64,000 bases of DNA, taken from NCBI RefSeq assembly GCF_001280565.1, contig NZ_LGRO01000001.1, forward strand, positions 3,100,001-3,164,000, given 5' to 3'. Origin of the DNA: Sulfobacillus thermosulfidooxidans (GTDB lineage: Bacteria; Bacillota; Sulfobacillia; Sulfobacillales; Sulfobacillaceae). The notes below the pieces were generated by a model. The model worked only from the letters and a program-made list of their open reading frames with translations. It did not search any database and had not been told where the DNA came from. Both the position numbers and the translations under genes were made by a program. The first letter of the stretch is position 1. Each line of letters starts with the position of its first letter. Below, in pieces: positions 52,084-60,735 of the stretch.

Positions 52084-53534
52084 TGCTTAGACGACTGTGG
52101 TCCCGGACACAAAAGAGTTTATCATCCCGCCTTATCTTTAGTCATGTGGCGGTTACGATCATGGTCCTCGCTATTGCCTTGGGGATTTCCAATATTACCT
52201 TTCGTAATTATTTGGTGGGTGCTCAAATAAAGAGTCTGGCGCAGCAAGGGCAAACATTATCCCGCGTGATGCAAGGTTATTTTTCAGGCACATTATATGG
52301 ACCCGAAGCAGCTTATCTCATTCATGTGGTCCAAGGGACATTGAATGACAGGGTTTACGTGCTGGATAACACGGGTCAGATCCTGTTGGAAACGGGCAAT
52401 AATCAACTGCCTCAAGCTCCATGGTCTCAAAATGTTTTGGCTCATGTGCTGATTAATGGTCAGGAATTCCAAGGTATTTTAGAAGGTGGGGATCGCCGGC
52501 CAGAAGCCACGGCAGGCATCCCGGTGATTGTGCATGGACAAGTGGTGGGAGGCGTATTCCTTGAAGCGCCTCTCAGCAATTCCAATAAGACGGCGGCGTC
52601 TTTAACCGGGTTGCTGCTTGTGGGAGAACTCGCTTCGATTGTCATGGCTGGGATTTTAGCCTACGGTTTTTCGAAGCGGCTCACGAGTCCCTTAATTGCT
52701 CTACGGCAGACCGTATCACAAATGGGCCGGGGGAATGACCAAGAAGAGATGCATGCCAAGATTGAGGGTCCCCAGGAAGTGCGTGATCTCGCCCAAGAAT
52801 TCAACCGCATGAGCGACCGAATTCACCTGCAAATGATGCAACTGCGCAAAGAAGCTGAAGTGCGGGATACGCTTTTAGCGCATGTCGCCCATGATTTGCG
52901 GACGCCGTTGACGTCCATTCGCGGATTTCTCGAAGCGATTCGTGATCATATGGTGGAAGGACCGGGTCTCGACCGTGCCGTAGAAGTGGCATGGGAAGAA
53001 ACGCTTCGCTTAAAACGCCTTGTTGACCGGCTTTTAGCCACGACCCGAATCCAAAGTGGAATTGGCCATAAAAGTCCCGTGCACGTTTCTACCTGGATTG
53101 AAACAACCTTAGAGCGTGTAACCCCGCTGGCTCAAGAGACCCATCATCCCCTTATTTGGCGCCGGCGTGATGATGCCGTCATTTTGGCGGTCGAGGATTA
53201 TTTGGTAGAAGCGTTAATCAATGTCATTGATAATGCGGCGAAATGGGGACCCTCTGACACGCCGATTATTATCGACACGGTGCGAGACCAAGAGGAGCAG
53301 ACGATTCGTGTTTCGGTCAAAGATCAGGGCCCTGGCATTCCGGAAGAGATGTTAGACCATGTTTTCGAGCGTTTTGTTACGGGCGATAAGGCCCGGAGGG
53401 GATCCAGTGGCCTTGGCTTGTCTATCGTTTATGAAGTGATGCAACAACATGGAGGCCGTGTCCAAGCCCTGAACGATCCCGAGGGAGGAGCGGTCATTAT
53501 CATGACATTACCCGTTCTCTCTGATCCGGCATAA
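52083..53534 (+). CDS. Sensor histidine kinase
   Basis: A 483-residue membrane kinase. The first helix is about residues 20-40 and the second about 175-197, with an extracytoplasmic sensor of about 135 residues between them, followed by HAMP, HisKA with the phosphorylated His in H-V-A-H-D-L-R-T-P-L, and HATPase with N-V-I-D-N-A-A-K-W and D-Q-G-P-G-I-P-E. The start codon overlaps the regulator stop by one base. It should phosphorylate the adjacent OmpR-type regulator. The signal is unknown, though an envelope or sulfur signal would fit the neighbourhood. Confidence 0.9.
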   Translation: MLRRLWSRTQKSLSSRLIFSHVAVTIMVLAIALGISNITFRNYLVGAQIKSLAQQGQTLSRVMQGYFSGTLYGPEAAYLIHVVQGTLNDRVYVLDNTGQILLETGNNQLPQAPWSQNVLAHVLINGQEFQGILEGGDRRPEATAGIPVIVHGQVVGGVFLEAPLSNSNKTAASLTGLLLVGELASIVMAGILAYGFSKRLTSPLIALRQTVSQMGRGNDQEEMHAKIEGPQEVRDLAQEFNRMSDRIHLQMMQLRKEAEVRDTLLAHVAHDLRTPLTSIRGFLEAIRDHMVEGPGLDRAVEVAWEETLRLKRLVDRLLATTRIQSGIGHKSPVHVSTWIETTLERVTPLAQETHHPLIWRRRDDAVILAVEDYLVEALINVIDNAAKWGPSDTPIIIDTVRDQEEQTIRVSVKDQGPGIPEEMLDHVFERFVTGDKARRGSSGLGLSIVYEVMQQHGGRVQALNDPEGGAVIIMTLPVLSDPA

Positions 53535-53536
53535 AC

Positions 53537-53568
53537 GATAAAAGACCCTCGTACGAGGGTCTTTTATC
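53537..53568. terminator. Bidirectional terminator
   Basis: A 14-bp perfect stem (GATAAAAGACCCTC with GAGGGTCTTTTATC) encloses GTAC. It separates the kinase gene from the convergent sulfur operon and ends in T-rich sequence in both directions. Confidence 0.8.
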
Positions 53569-53584
53569 TGGGAAGTCACGGAAT

Positions 53585-54817
53585 TTAAGACGTGGTTGAT
53601 TCAAGAACAGTCGGCAGTCTACGGAGCAAACCAAAAAGCGTCTTCAAACTGACTTGAATCTCGGGTTCTTTGAGCATGCGTAACATGCTTCCCAGGGTGA
53701 CCTTGCGCGAGTCGGTTTGCGCCTCGGCAAAAGCATCGGTCAATTGCTCAAAAAGGTCGAGTCCCAGATCTAAAAGACCTGATGTTAAGGCTTGATTCAA
53801 CGCATTTCCGGCTTGTTGGGCAACGGTGGCAAGACGCTCAATCATCACCGGATTCAACGAATCCTTGATGGCCTTGGCCGTTGACGTTAGTTCGACCAAC
53901 GCGTTCCACGTGCCATTTTTCTGCCACACAATAAGCTGATCCATCATGGTTAATAATCCCTGTTGGTTATCTAAGAGATGGTCAATCGCATGAAGTGCGT
54001 CAGAGTCTGTGGCCTTAGTGGCTAATGTACCAAATTGGGACATTAACGTGCCTATGCGCTCGGCCATAGCCGGGGTGGCCGAATTTTTGACGGCGGTCAA
54101 GAGGGCGGTAAACTCCGTCAGCGCCTTCCACGTCCCGTCTTGATGCCATTGACCGAGTTGGGCCAACATATCGGTTAAGGCCGCGCTGTGGTCAAAGGTT
54201 TCGGTCACGAGTGCTTTAGCGTCGGGATCTGTCAACAAAGTGGCGAGATCGCCGGAATTGGCGAGCAAAGTACCGAGACGCTCGGCCATAGCCGGGGTGG
54301 CCGAATTTTTGACGGCGGTCAAGAGGGCGGTAAACTCCGTCAGCGCCTTCCACGTCCCGTCTTGATGCCATTGACCCAGTTGGGCCAACATATCGGTTAA
54401 GGCCGCACTGTGGTCAAAGGTTTCAGTCACGAGTGCTTTAGCGTCGGGATCTGTCAACAAAGTGGCGAGATCGCCGGAATTGGCGAGCAAAGTACCGAGA
54501 CGCTCGGCCATAGCCGGGGTGGCTGAATTTTTGACGGCAGTCAAGAGGGCGGTAAATTCGGTGAGTGCTTTCCACGTGCCATCGTGTTGCCACTGGGCTA
54601 GCTGGTCTAGTGACGTTTTGATGGTGTCGTGTCTTTCGATTACGGTATCCAACGCGTCCAGTGCCCCTGGCTCAGCTGCCCGTTGAGTTAACTGGCCTAA
54701 AGAGTTCAGCATATTGCCAATGCGCTCGGCCATGGCCGGCGTGGCACTGTCTCTTAAAGCCGTCAGTAAGGCTGTCCATTCTCCGAGCGTTTCATTTGAA
54801 ACCTGTATGGTTGCCAT
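53585..54817 (-). CDS. DUF1641-like repeat protein
   Basis: A 410-residue helical protein with about five repeats that begin with a W and run W-x-A-L-x-x-x-T-A-L-L-T-A-V-K-N-S-A-T-P. The middle repeats are almost identical, with a 74-residue (222-bp) period. The C-terminal end has a DUF1641-like segment with L-R-M-L-K-E-P-E-I-Q. DUF1641 proteins commonly follow SQR-type genes and may bind or stabilise the enzyme. It is last in the dsrE-tusA-SQR operon, 30 bp after the oxidoreductase. The repeat number could vary between strains. Confidence 0.75.
   Translation of the reverse strand: MATIQVSNETLGEWTALLTALRDSATPAMAERIGNMLNSLGQLTQRAAEPGALDALDTVIERHDTIKTSLDQLAQWQHDGTWKALTEFTALLTAVKNSATPAMAERLGTLLANSGDLATLLTDPDAKALVTETFDHSAALTDMLAQLGQWHQDGTWKALTEFTALLTAVKNSATPAMAERLGTLLANSGDLATLLTDPDAKALVTETFDHSAALTDMLAQLGQWHQDGTWKALTEFTALLTAVKNSATPAMAERIGTLMSQFGTLATKATDSDALHAIDHLLDNQQGLLTMMDQLIVWQKNGTWNALVELTSTAKAIKDSLNPVMIERLATVAQQAGNALNQALTSGLLDLGLDLFEQLTDAFAEAQTDSRKVTLGSMLRMLKEPEIQVSLKTLFGLLRRLPTVLESTTS
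54056..54545. repeat. Near-identical 222-bp tandem repeats in the DUF1641-like gene
   Basis: Two full units and part of a third lie head to tail. For example, the block CCGCGCTGTGGTCAAAGG at 54181 recurs as CCGCACTGTGGTCAAAGG at 54403, 222 bp later. Few differences are seen, suggesting recent duplication. Confidence 0.8.
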
Positions 54818-54847
54818 AGCTGGCCTCCTTATATTGCCACTGTGACG

Positions 54848-55987
54848 TTACAGCAGACCCGCGGGAGTTAACCAGTACATCCGGTTATAAGCGAGTTTGT
54901 ACATGTGGATCATTTCTGTAGGCTCCGGCGGGTTAGGTGGATTGTTGTAATCAAAGGTAATGTATGTGGCGGATTTTAGACCCGTTTCAATGAAGCAGAA
55001 GACCTTCCCGTCGTAACGGATCGATCCGAGACCCCCGCGAAGGAGATTGACTAAGTTGGCGGCAACAACGTCAGCTTCAAAATGCGCGGTCGATCCCGCT
55101 TTACTAATGGGAAGATTTGTCGCATCCCCTAAAACAAAGATGTCGTCAGCACCTTCCATGCGTAATGTGTGGCGATTGGTGGGGATCCACTTGCCGGCAT
55201 CACCAATTTCAGACCGTCCAATCACGTCTTGCCCGGTGTGGGGCGGAATAGCTACGAGGAGATCATAATCGAGAGTTTCACCTTCGATGCTCGTAATCGT
55301 TTTGTTTTTGGGATCGACTTTTTCCGGGTTAAAAAATACATGGGATTCAATATGCCGTTCTTCAAACACCGGGGCCGCCCATTTCGCTACCGGTTCTAAT
55401 GAGTGCAACCGGCCAATGGGGTAAGTATAAACCACTTCGGTTTTGTCGCCGATACCTTTAGCTTTGGCCCATTCTTGTACCATGAACGTGAACTCTAAAG
55501 GAGCCACGGGGCATTTGTGCGGGACGCCAACGGTGACAACAATACGACCACCGTTGAAGTCATGCAACGCTTGACGCAGTTTCAGTGCGCCTTCTTCTGT
55601 GTAAAAAATGTGTCCACCTTCGGGAAGCCCGTCAATAAGTTCAGGGGCTGGACGGCTTCCAGTGGCTATGACCAAATAGTCATAAGGGATTTTACTGCCA
55701 TCGGCCATAATGACGGCTTTAGCATCGCGATCAATACGATCGGCAGAGCCATGAACCAGTTTAACATGCCGGTCCAAAATCTCGCGTTCAGGTTTCTTGG
55801 CTTCTGAGGGAACAACTTGATCAAACGCCATATATAAAAACATGGGTTGATAGACGTGTTCTGCAGATTCGGAAATCACCGTAATTTCTACATCGCCGTG
55901 CTTCAATTCCGAACCCATTTGTCTGGCAACCTGGTTAGCTACGATTGTGCCACCAACGCCACCACCTAAGATAACAACTTTCTGCAT
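54848..55987 (-). CDS. Sulfide:quinone oxidoreductase-like flavoprotein
   Basis: A 379-residue FAD-dependent oxidoreductase of the SQR group. The N-terminal FAD motif is G-G-G-V-G-G-T-I-V-A-N and the second FAD segment is D-D-I-F-V-L-G-D-A-T. Two Cys suited for the redox disulfide are seen, in P-H-K-C-P-V-A and in K-V-F-C-F-I-E. A C-terminal amphipathic end may contact the membrane. It oxidises sulfide to sulfane sulfur and passes electrons to quinone. The subtype is not certain. It is third in the dsrE-tusA-SQR-DUF1641 operon. Confidence 0.85.
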   Translation of the reverse strand: MQKVVILGGGVGGTIVANQVARQMGSELKHGDVEITVISESAEHVYQPMFLYMAFDQVVPSEAKKPEREILDRHVKLVHGSADRIDRDAKAVIMADGSKIPYDYLVIATGSRPAPELIDGLPEGGHIFYTEEGALKLRQALHDFNGGRIVVTVGVPHKCPVAPLEFTFMVQEWAKAKGIGDKTEVVYTYPIGRLHSLEPVAKWAAPVFEERHIESHVFFNPEKVDPKNKTITSIEGETLDYDLLVAIPPHTGQDVIGRSEIGDAGKWIPTNRHTLRMEGADDIFVLGDATNLPISKAGSTAHFEADVVAANLVNLLRGGLGSIRYDGKVFCFIETGLKSATYITFDYNNPPNPPEPTEMIHMYKLAYNRMYWLTPAGLL

Positions 55988-56099
55988 TGTTTTCTCCCCT
56001 TATTCCGAAGATTTGTAATAATTCGCCCAAAAACGGTTTGCGGGACCAGTGAGGTCTCTCACTGTATTAAACTGGAACAATGCGTTGGATAATGGATAC

Positions 56100-56333
56100 T
56101 TAGCGCAGTTTCTTGACTTGCACTTTATAAATGCCGCCATCCTCAATATTTTTAACGACTTCATGTCCGGCGCGTCCGACCCAGTCGGGAATATCCTTAG
56201 CGGACCCGGCATCTGATGACCACACTTCAAATATTGTTCCGACCGGTTCTTGGCGAATTCCCTTAATCAGTTCCATCAAGGGACCCGGACAGAAAGAGCC
56301 GCGGGCATCAACAATTTTTACTTCATCAGCCAT
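56100..56333 (-). CDS. tusA: TusA-family sulfur carrier
   Basis: A 77-residue TusA/SirA-like protein with the signature Cys in F-C-P-G-P-L-M. It takes up sulfane sulfur as a persulfide and passes it to partners. In acidophilic sulfur oxidisers TusA works with DsrE proteins and the Hdr-like complex. Here it lies between dsrE and SQR, which fits a route from sulfide to protein-bound sulfane sulfur. The ribosome site is GGTGGGAG upstream of ATG. Confidence 0.92.
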   Translation of the reverse strand: MADEVKIVDARGSFCPGPLMELIKGIRQEPVGTIFEVWSSDAGSAKDIPDWVGRAGHEVVKNIEDGGIYKVQVKKLR

Positions 56334-56371
56334 TATGTGCTCCCACCTTTTTTGTGCTGTGTTGAGAATGT

Positions 56372-56770
56372 CTAAAAGGTATAAGTCGCTTCGCCTTCGA
56401 CCTTGGCAAGAAATCCGGCGACACCAAGGGTTTCATCGAAAATATCGACGAGGTCGTCCAATTTCCAGTGATAGACATCCATGACGAGACCGCAGGCATA
56501 AAGAATGACTTCGCCGAAATCTTTAGCTTGGCGAAAAAGGTCGATGAAAGAATCTCCGCCGGTCTCAATAATCGTGCGAGCCACTGGGCCCTTGGTAATT
56601 TGAGAAGCAATGGCAGGATCCTTATGAAAAGCGGGAAGTGCTTCCATGCTCACGAAAATTTTTACGGGTTTGCCATAGCTAGCGGCAACAGCCGTTAACA
56701 TTGCGGCCGCCTGCAATTTGGCATAATCGCCAGAAAGCAACATGATATTCACGGCTTGCGGATCAGCCAT
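56372..56770 (-). CDS. DsrE-family sulfur-transfer protein
   Basis: A 132-residue DsrE/DsrF-like protein. It begins with N-I-M-L-L-S-G-D-Y-A-K-L and has a Cys in I-L-Y-A-C-G-L-V-M-D-V that could carry persulfide sulfur, as the matching Cys does in related proteins. It is the first gene of the sulfur operon, with AGGAGG before ATG. An inverted repeat (CCTGTA/TACAGG) lies about 15-40 bp upstream. It probably exchanges sulfur with TusA. Confidence 0.84.
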   Translation of the reverse strand: MADPQAVNIMLLSGDYAKLQAAAMLTAVAASYGKPVKIFVSMEALPAFHKDPAIASQITKGPVARTIIETGGDSFIDLFRQAKDFGEVILYACGLVMDVYHWKLDDLVDIFDETLGVAGFLAKVEGEATYTF

Positions 56771-57388
56771 GTTTAATTCCTCCTTCCTGTATAGTCAATT
56801 CCTACAGGTTATATTGTATCATGCCAACTCCTCTAATTTAAACGATGAATATCGCGATTTTACCGGTTAATAATAACTTTGTTTAAATTTATTTTGCATG
56901 AACGATAACTTTACATGAATAGTCAAGTATTATTTAACGATCATATAGCGATTCGTGATAACTGACGAAATTGGGTAAAACTGTGCACAAGATGTATGAA
57001 TTAGAAGAAAAAATCATTCTCTAGAAGGATGTGTATTTCAAAGATTATGGCCGCGTTCCATTAATCAATGATTCAAGATAACTATGAATAGATACGAATC
57101 AGATTTTCTATTCATTAAACCGCCGAATTCCGTTCCTGTCGATTTCTCATGGGCCTGGGTTTCATATCATCATGAGCATGGAAGTATGTCTCAGCTAAAT
57201 AGAATGAGTGAGTATTATTCTTGTTGTGAGTATTTAAAAACAGAAGACTTTATTCAGGTACCGATTACCAACGATGGCGAGGAGCATAATAACCGGCGTA
57301 ATGTGCCGGTTTCGAATAATGCCCCTTTGCCATCATGTGACACGCAAGATGGGAAAACGTTTTCCGGTTTCTTGTTGACGTGGGTTAT
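56771..57388. other. AT-rich region between dsrE and the PG-binding gene
   Basis: 618 bp. The minus-strand promoter area of the sulfur operon lies at its left end, with TACAAT near 56815 and the CCTGTA/TACAGG repeat. A 102-residue reading frame at 57084-57392 (plus) lacks a ribosome site and overlaps a GCCGGTT hairpin (57291-57311); it is probably not a gene. Nothing else is supported. Confidence 0.4.
56786..56808. promoter_or_regulatory. Inverted repeat in the sulfur-operon leader
   Basis: CCTGTA at 56786-56791 is matched by TACAGG at 56803-56808, with an 11-base spacer. It lies directly before the dsrE ribosome site and could be an operator or an mRNA hairpin. Confidence 0.45.
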
Positions 57389-59182
57389 TTAACGCGTTAG
57401 AACGTTGACCGTATTGGTATTATCGTTGGTGAAATAAACGAGCAGTTCGCCGTTATCGTCTAAGGCTACATATACACCAAAGAGCGCGGAACCTGCTCCG
57501 GTGACAGGATTCACAGGTGTTTTATCCAATAGGCGTGCCGAGACGAGTTGTCCCGTACGCGGATTGATCTCAATTGCCCGGTTATCACCTTGATTCACGG
57601 CGATTAGGTTCCCATTTTCGGGATTGAACCCGAGTCCTGCCGGCTTGTTTAATGGAGGCCCTTGATAAATTTTCAGTCCTGAACCCAAATCCCTATGGGT
57701 TGTGCTGACGGGAGCCAAAACAGAAATGCTGTTGTCAGCACCGTCAGCAATATAAAGCGCATCGCCCATGGGAAGCCAAATCATGCCTTGAGGGCCAAAC
57801 ACGGTATTGATATTGGTCCCGACATGGGCAAAACCTGATCCAATTTGCAGGGTGACGGAATCTGCGTTAAAGTCGGGCGGGTGGAACTCGGTGAATCGGT
57901 CGATAGTACCAGAAAGGACGTTGGTGGAAAAGAACGCAACCGGCAGTCCATAAAATTCGCCGAAGTTAAATTGCATACCCCACGGACCATCAAAAAGATC
58001 ACGATGAATATCGCCGCCGGAAAATAGGGTCCCATCGGGAGAAATGACTTGCACCACACCTTGGCTGCCATCGGGTGCAAAGCCATAGTCCGCAATCCAT
58101 GTCGCGCCGAGATTGGAGGTCGAGATAGCAATGGGCGCCATCGCGCCGGCAAAAAAACGCTCAGAACGGCCATTAACAATACGCTCCAACGTGCTCCCAA
58201 GACCCATAACGCCATTGGCATTGTTGATATTGGACACCAAGAGGTCGCCGTGTTTCAGTATAGTGTTGGCATCATCAAAGGTATTGGGAGCCAATAACAC
58301 GCCATAAGGATTTTGATCGCCATTGACCGGATCAATCGTTGATGAAATGACCTGAATGTGGGAGAGGCTTTCAATGCGTCCTTTGGGAAAGGCGTCAGCA
58401 GAATACCAAAATACGGGGTTAGAACGCCCTAGTGCGTAAAAGGTTTGAGGACCGCATATGCCATCCGCGGTAATGCCAAATGCTTCTTGAAAGTGTTTGA
58501 CAGCATGGCGGGTGAGTGAGCCAAAATAGCCATCGATGCGCCCGGGATAAAATCCCAGATTTTGTAGAATGACTTGCAATCCTACCGTGTCAAAACCATT
58601 GACACCCTCGTGTAAAGTTCTTCCTCCGGTGATGGCAGTAATCCATAAAATATCAAAAGTGTCTGGTCCTACGTTTCCGTCAAAAGCGATATCCCAGTGC
58701 CGATAGACAATGTTGTCTCCTTGAAACGCTAGCACCGCTTGCGAGGTCGGCGTATCAAAATCGCCTGTCGCAGCTTGGTTAAGGGTAACGGCATAGCGAA
58801 GACAATTGAGGCGATTTTGAAGAACGATGACGTCGCCTCCTGTGATTCCGGCTGTGAGATGACGCGAGCCAAAGGCAGGGCCGCCATACGCATGATTGTC
58901 TTGACCCATGACCCGATAAGTTTGGGGTCCCACGATGCCGTCCACACAAATTCCAAAATAACTTTGTATATTCGCTGCAGCCTTTTGACTTTCGCGGTCA
59001 AAAACCCCCGTAATAGGAATTCGGGAACCCATTGGCCCATTTGGCGGGTTCATGAGCTCTAACAACGTATTATAAAGGCGTTGAAACACTTTGACATCAG
59101 TACCGGTCAAGAGGGGTCTTTTTAGCCGCAGTACGCGAGAACCAAAAGGTACACGCGGCAATTGGCCCGCAAAATTTCCCAT
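57389..59182 (-). CDS. Protein with three peptidoglycan-binding-like domains and a beta-propeller
   Basis: 597 residues. The first 260 hold three peptidoglycan-binding-like units with D-G-I-V-G-P-Q-T-Y, D-G-N-V-G-P-D-T-F and D-G-I-C-G-P-Q-T-F signatures. Residues about 265-597 form a propeller-like region with repeated D-G/N-G-N-L or D-G-A-D-N-S-I-S-V type blades, similar to NHL repeats. No signal peptide is seen, so it may be made in the mother cell for spore layers or exported another way. It is on the strand opposite rpmE. AAGGAGGA precedes ATG. No functional match is recognised. Confidence 0.68.
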   Translation of the reverse strand: MGNFAGQLPRVPFGSRVLRLKRPLLTGTDVKVFQRLYNTLLELMNPPNGPMGSRIPITGVFDRESQKAAANIQSYFGICVDGIVGPQTYRVMGQDNHAYGGPAFGSRHLTAGITGGDVIVLQNRLNCLRYAVTLNQAATGDFDTPTSQAVLAFQGDNIVYRHWDIAFDGNVGPDTFDILWITAITGGRTLHEGVNGFDTVGLQVILQNLGFYPGRIDGYFGSLTRHAVKHFQEAFGITADGICGPQTFYALGRSNPVFWYSADAFPKGRIESLSHIQVISSTIDPVNGDQNPYGVLLAPNTFDDANTILKHGDLLVSNINNANGVMGLGSTLERIVNGRSERFFAGAMAPIAISTSNLGATWIADYGFAPDGSQGVVQVISPDGTLFSGGDIHRDLFDGPWGMQFNFGEFYGLPVAFFSTNVLSGTIDRFTEFHPPDFNADSVTLQIGSGFAHVGTNINTVFGPQGMIWLPMGDALYIADGADNSISVLAPVSTTHRDLGSGLKIYQGPPLNKPAGLGFNPENGNLIAVNQGDNRAIEINPRTGQLVSARLLDKTPVNPVTGAGSALFGVYVALDDNGELLVYFTNDNTNTVNVLTR

Positions 59183-59300
59183 AAATTATTCCTCCTTCGG
59201 CTTTTTCTAGCCTCCTATGGAATAATATGGAGGATGAGGCAAAATGTGATAAAATCATTCAGAAATTATGAACGAGTAGGGAGCTCTAGGATTTGTCATC

Positions 59301-59329
59301 TTGTCTTTATTCACGAATTTTGTTAGAAT
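59301..59329 (+). promoter_or_regulatory. Candidate promoter for rpmE
   Basis: TTGTCT at 59301-59306 and TAGAAT at 59324-59329 are separated by 17 bases. They match four and five of six consensus positions. It lies about 40 bp before the L31 gene. Confidence 0.55.
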
Positions 59330-59369
59330 ATCCCGTGCATTTGGAGTGGTCCGGGAAGAAGGTGAGAGC

Positions 59370-59570
59370 ATGAAGGATGGAATTCACCCGGCGTATCAAC
59401 GAACCACAGTGACTTGTGCTTGTGGGGCCGTTTATCATGTCGGATCAACGAAAACGAACTTGCGTATTGAAATTTGTGGACAGTGCCACCCTCTATATAC
59501 CGGGAAGCAGCGAATTGTCGACACCGGCGGACGTGTCGAGCGCTTCAAGAAGCGTTATGGTATGAAATAA
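59370..59570 (+). CDS. rpmE: 50S ribosomal protein L31, zinc form
   Basis: A 66-residue L31 starting at ATG 59370 after AAGAAGGTGAG. It contains the zinc-binding C-A-C and C-G-Q-C pairs and the C-x-x-C-H-P-x-Y-T-G end typical of L31. It binds the large subunit and stores zinc. An upstream in-frame reading from 59301 would add unlike residues. A strong terminator follows. Placement before prfA follows Bacillus order, but rho is 8 kb away. Confidence 0.95.
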   Translation: MKDGIHPAYQRTTVTCACGAVYHVGSTKTNLRIEICGQCHPLYTGKQRIVDTGGRVERFKKRYGMK

Positions 59571-59577
59571 TCCCCGA

Positions 59578-59602
59578 ACAGAGCCGGTGGCTCTGTTTTT
59601 TT
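59578..59602 (+). terminator. Intrinsic terminator after rpmE
   Basis: An 8-bp perfect stem (ACAGAGCC with GGCTCTGT) and three-base loop are followed by a run of seven T. It lies seven bases after the L31 stop. Confidence 0.9.
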
Positions 59603-59658
59603 GTGCGTGACAGGCAACAAGCGACATTTTAGAAAGATCTTCAAAGAAAGAAGGTGGA

Positions 59659-60735
59659 ATGATGGATGATACGACGCGGGCGCGATTAGAGGCAGCCAAG
59701 GCGCATTATCACGAGGTCCAGGAAGTCTTGTCAGATCCTCAAGTTGCGTCGAATCCTGAGCTGTTACGGAAGTATGCTCAGGAATTAGCCCAATGGGAGG
59801 ACGTCGTCAATCATTATGCGTCCTATTTATCGCTAAGTGAGGAGTTAGAAACTCTTAAAGAAATGGCGCGTGAAGACACCGATGAACGGGGTTGGTTGGA
59901 ACAGGAAATGGATAAGACCCGCCAACAATTAGATCGCGTCGAACAAGAGATTCAGCGCCTCTTAACGCCTTCTGATCCCAACGATTCCAAAAATGTCATT
60001 ATGGAAATCCGCGCGGGCGCCGGGGGCGAAGAAGCGGCATTATTCGCCGCTGATTTGTTTCGTCTTTATGTTCGGTATGCTGAGCGTCATGGATGGAAAA
60101 CCGAGTTATTATCGGTAAATGAGACGGATATCGGTGGATATAAAGAAATTATCTTTATGATTGAAGGGGCTGGAGCATTTAGCCATCTTAAATTTGAACG
60201 GGGTGTGCACCGTGTTCAGCGCGTTCCGGTCACTGAGGCTGGTGGACGCATCCATACATCAACTGTGACGGTCGCTGTTTTGCCAGAGGTCGAAGAAGTC
60301 GAAGTAAACATTGATCCCGATGATTTGCGTATTGATACGATGCGTTCAAGTGGAGCAGGTGGGCAGCATGTTAACAAGACCGAGTCAGCGGTCCGGATTA
60401 CTCATATCCCGACCGGCATTGTTGTTTCGTGTCAAGACGAAAAATCCCAATTAAAAAATCGGGATAAGGCGATGAAGGTTTTGCGGGCCCGTCTTAAGAA
60501 CCTCTATGATTCGACACAAGCTAAAGAAATCGCCGATGAGAGACGTCAGCAGGTAGGAACTGGCGATCGCTCTGAACGCATTCGCACCTATAATTTTCCT
60601 CAAGGTCGGGTAACTGATCACCGTGTCGGCATTACCTTACACCAGCTTGAAGAAGTCTTAGATGGGGATATCGAAGAAATTATTGCGGCATTACAAGCTC
60701 AAGAACAAGAAGAACGGTTACACCAAGAATCATGA
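59659..60735 (+). CDS. prfA: Peptide chain release factor 1
   Basis: A 358-residue RF1 with an N-terminal coiled helical domain, the P-V-T stop-codon recognition tripeptide ([12 protein letters not shown]) and the catalytic G-G-Q in [11 protein letters not shown]. It ends translation at UAA and UAG. AAGGTGG precedes two adjacent ATG codons (59659 and 59662). It overlaps prmC by four bases (ATGA), and PrmC methylates its GGQ Gln. Confidence 0.95.
   Translation: MMDDTTRARLEAAKAHYHEVQEVLSDPQVASNPELLRKYAQELAQWEDVVNHYASYLSLSEELETLKEMAREDTDERGWLEQEMDKTRQQLDRVEQEIQRLLTPSDPNDSKNVIMEIRAGAGGEEAALFAADLFRLYVRYAERHGWKTELLSVNETDIGGYKEIIFMIEGAGAFSHLKFERGVHRVQRVPVTEAGGRIHTSTVTVAVLPEVEEVEVNIDPDDLRIDTMRSSGAGGQHVNKTESAVRITHIPTGIVVSCQDEKSQLKNRDKAMKVLRARLKNLYDSTQAKEIADERRQQVGTGDRSERIRTYNFPQGRVTDHRVGITLHQLEEVLDGDIEEIIAALQAQEQEERLHQES

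Noticed and set aside
54056-54545. Repeats in the DUF1641-like gene considered as a CRISPR array
   Set aside because: The units are 222 bp, in frame and adjacent, without spacers; they encode protein repeats.
57084-57392. 102-residue reading frame beside the PG-binding gene
   Set aside because: No ribosome site, odd composition and overlap with a GCCGGTT hairpin; it is not a convincing gene.
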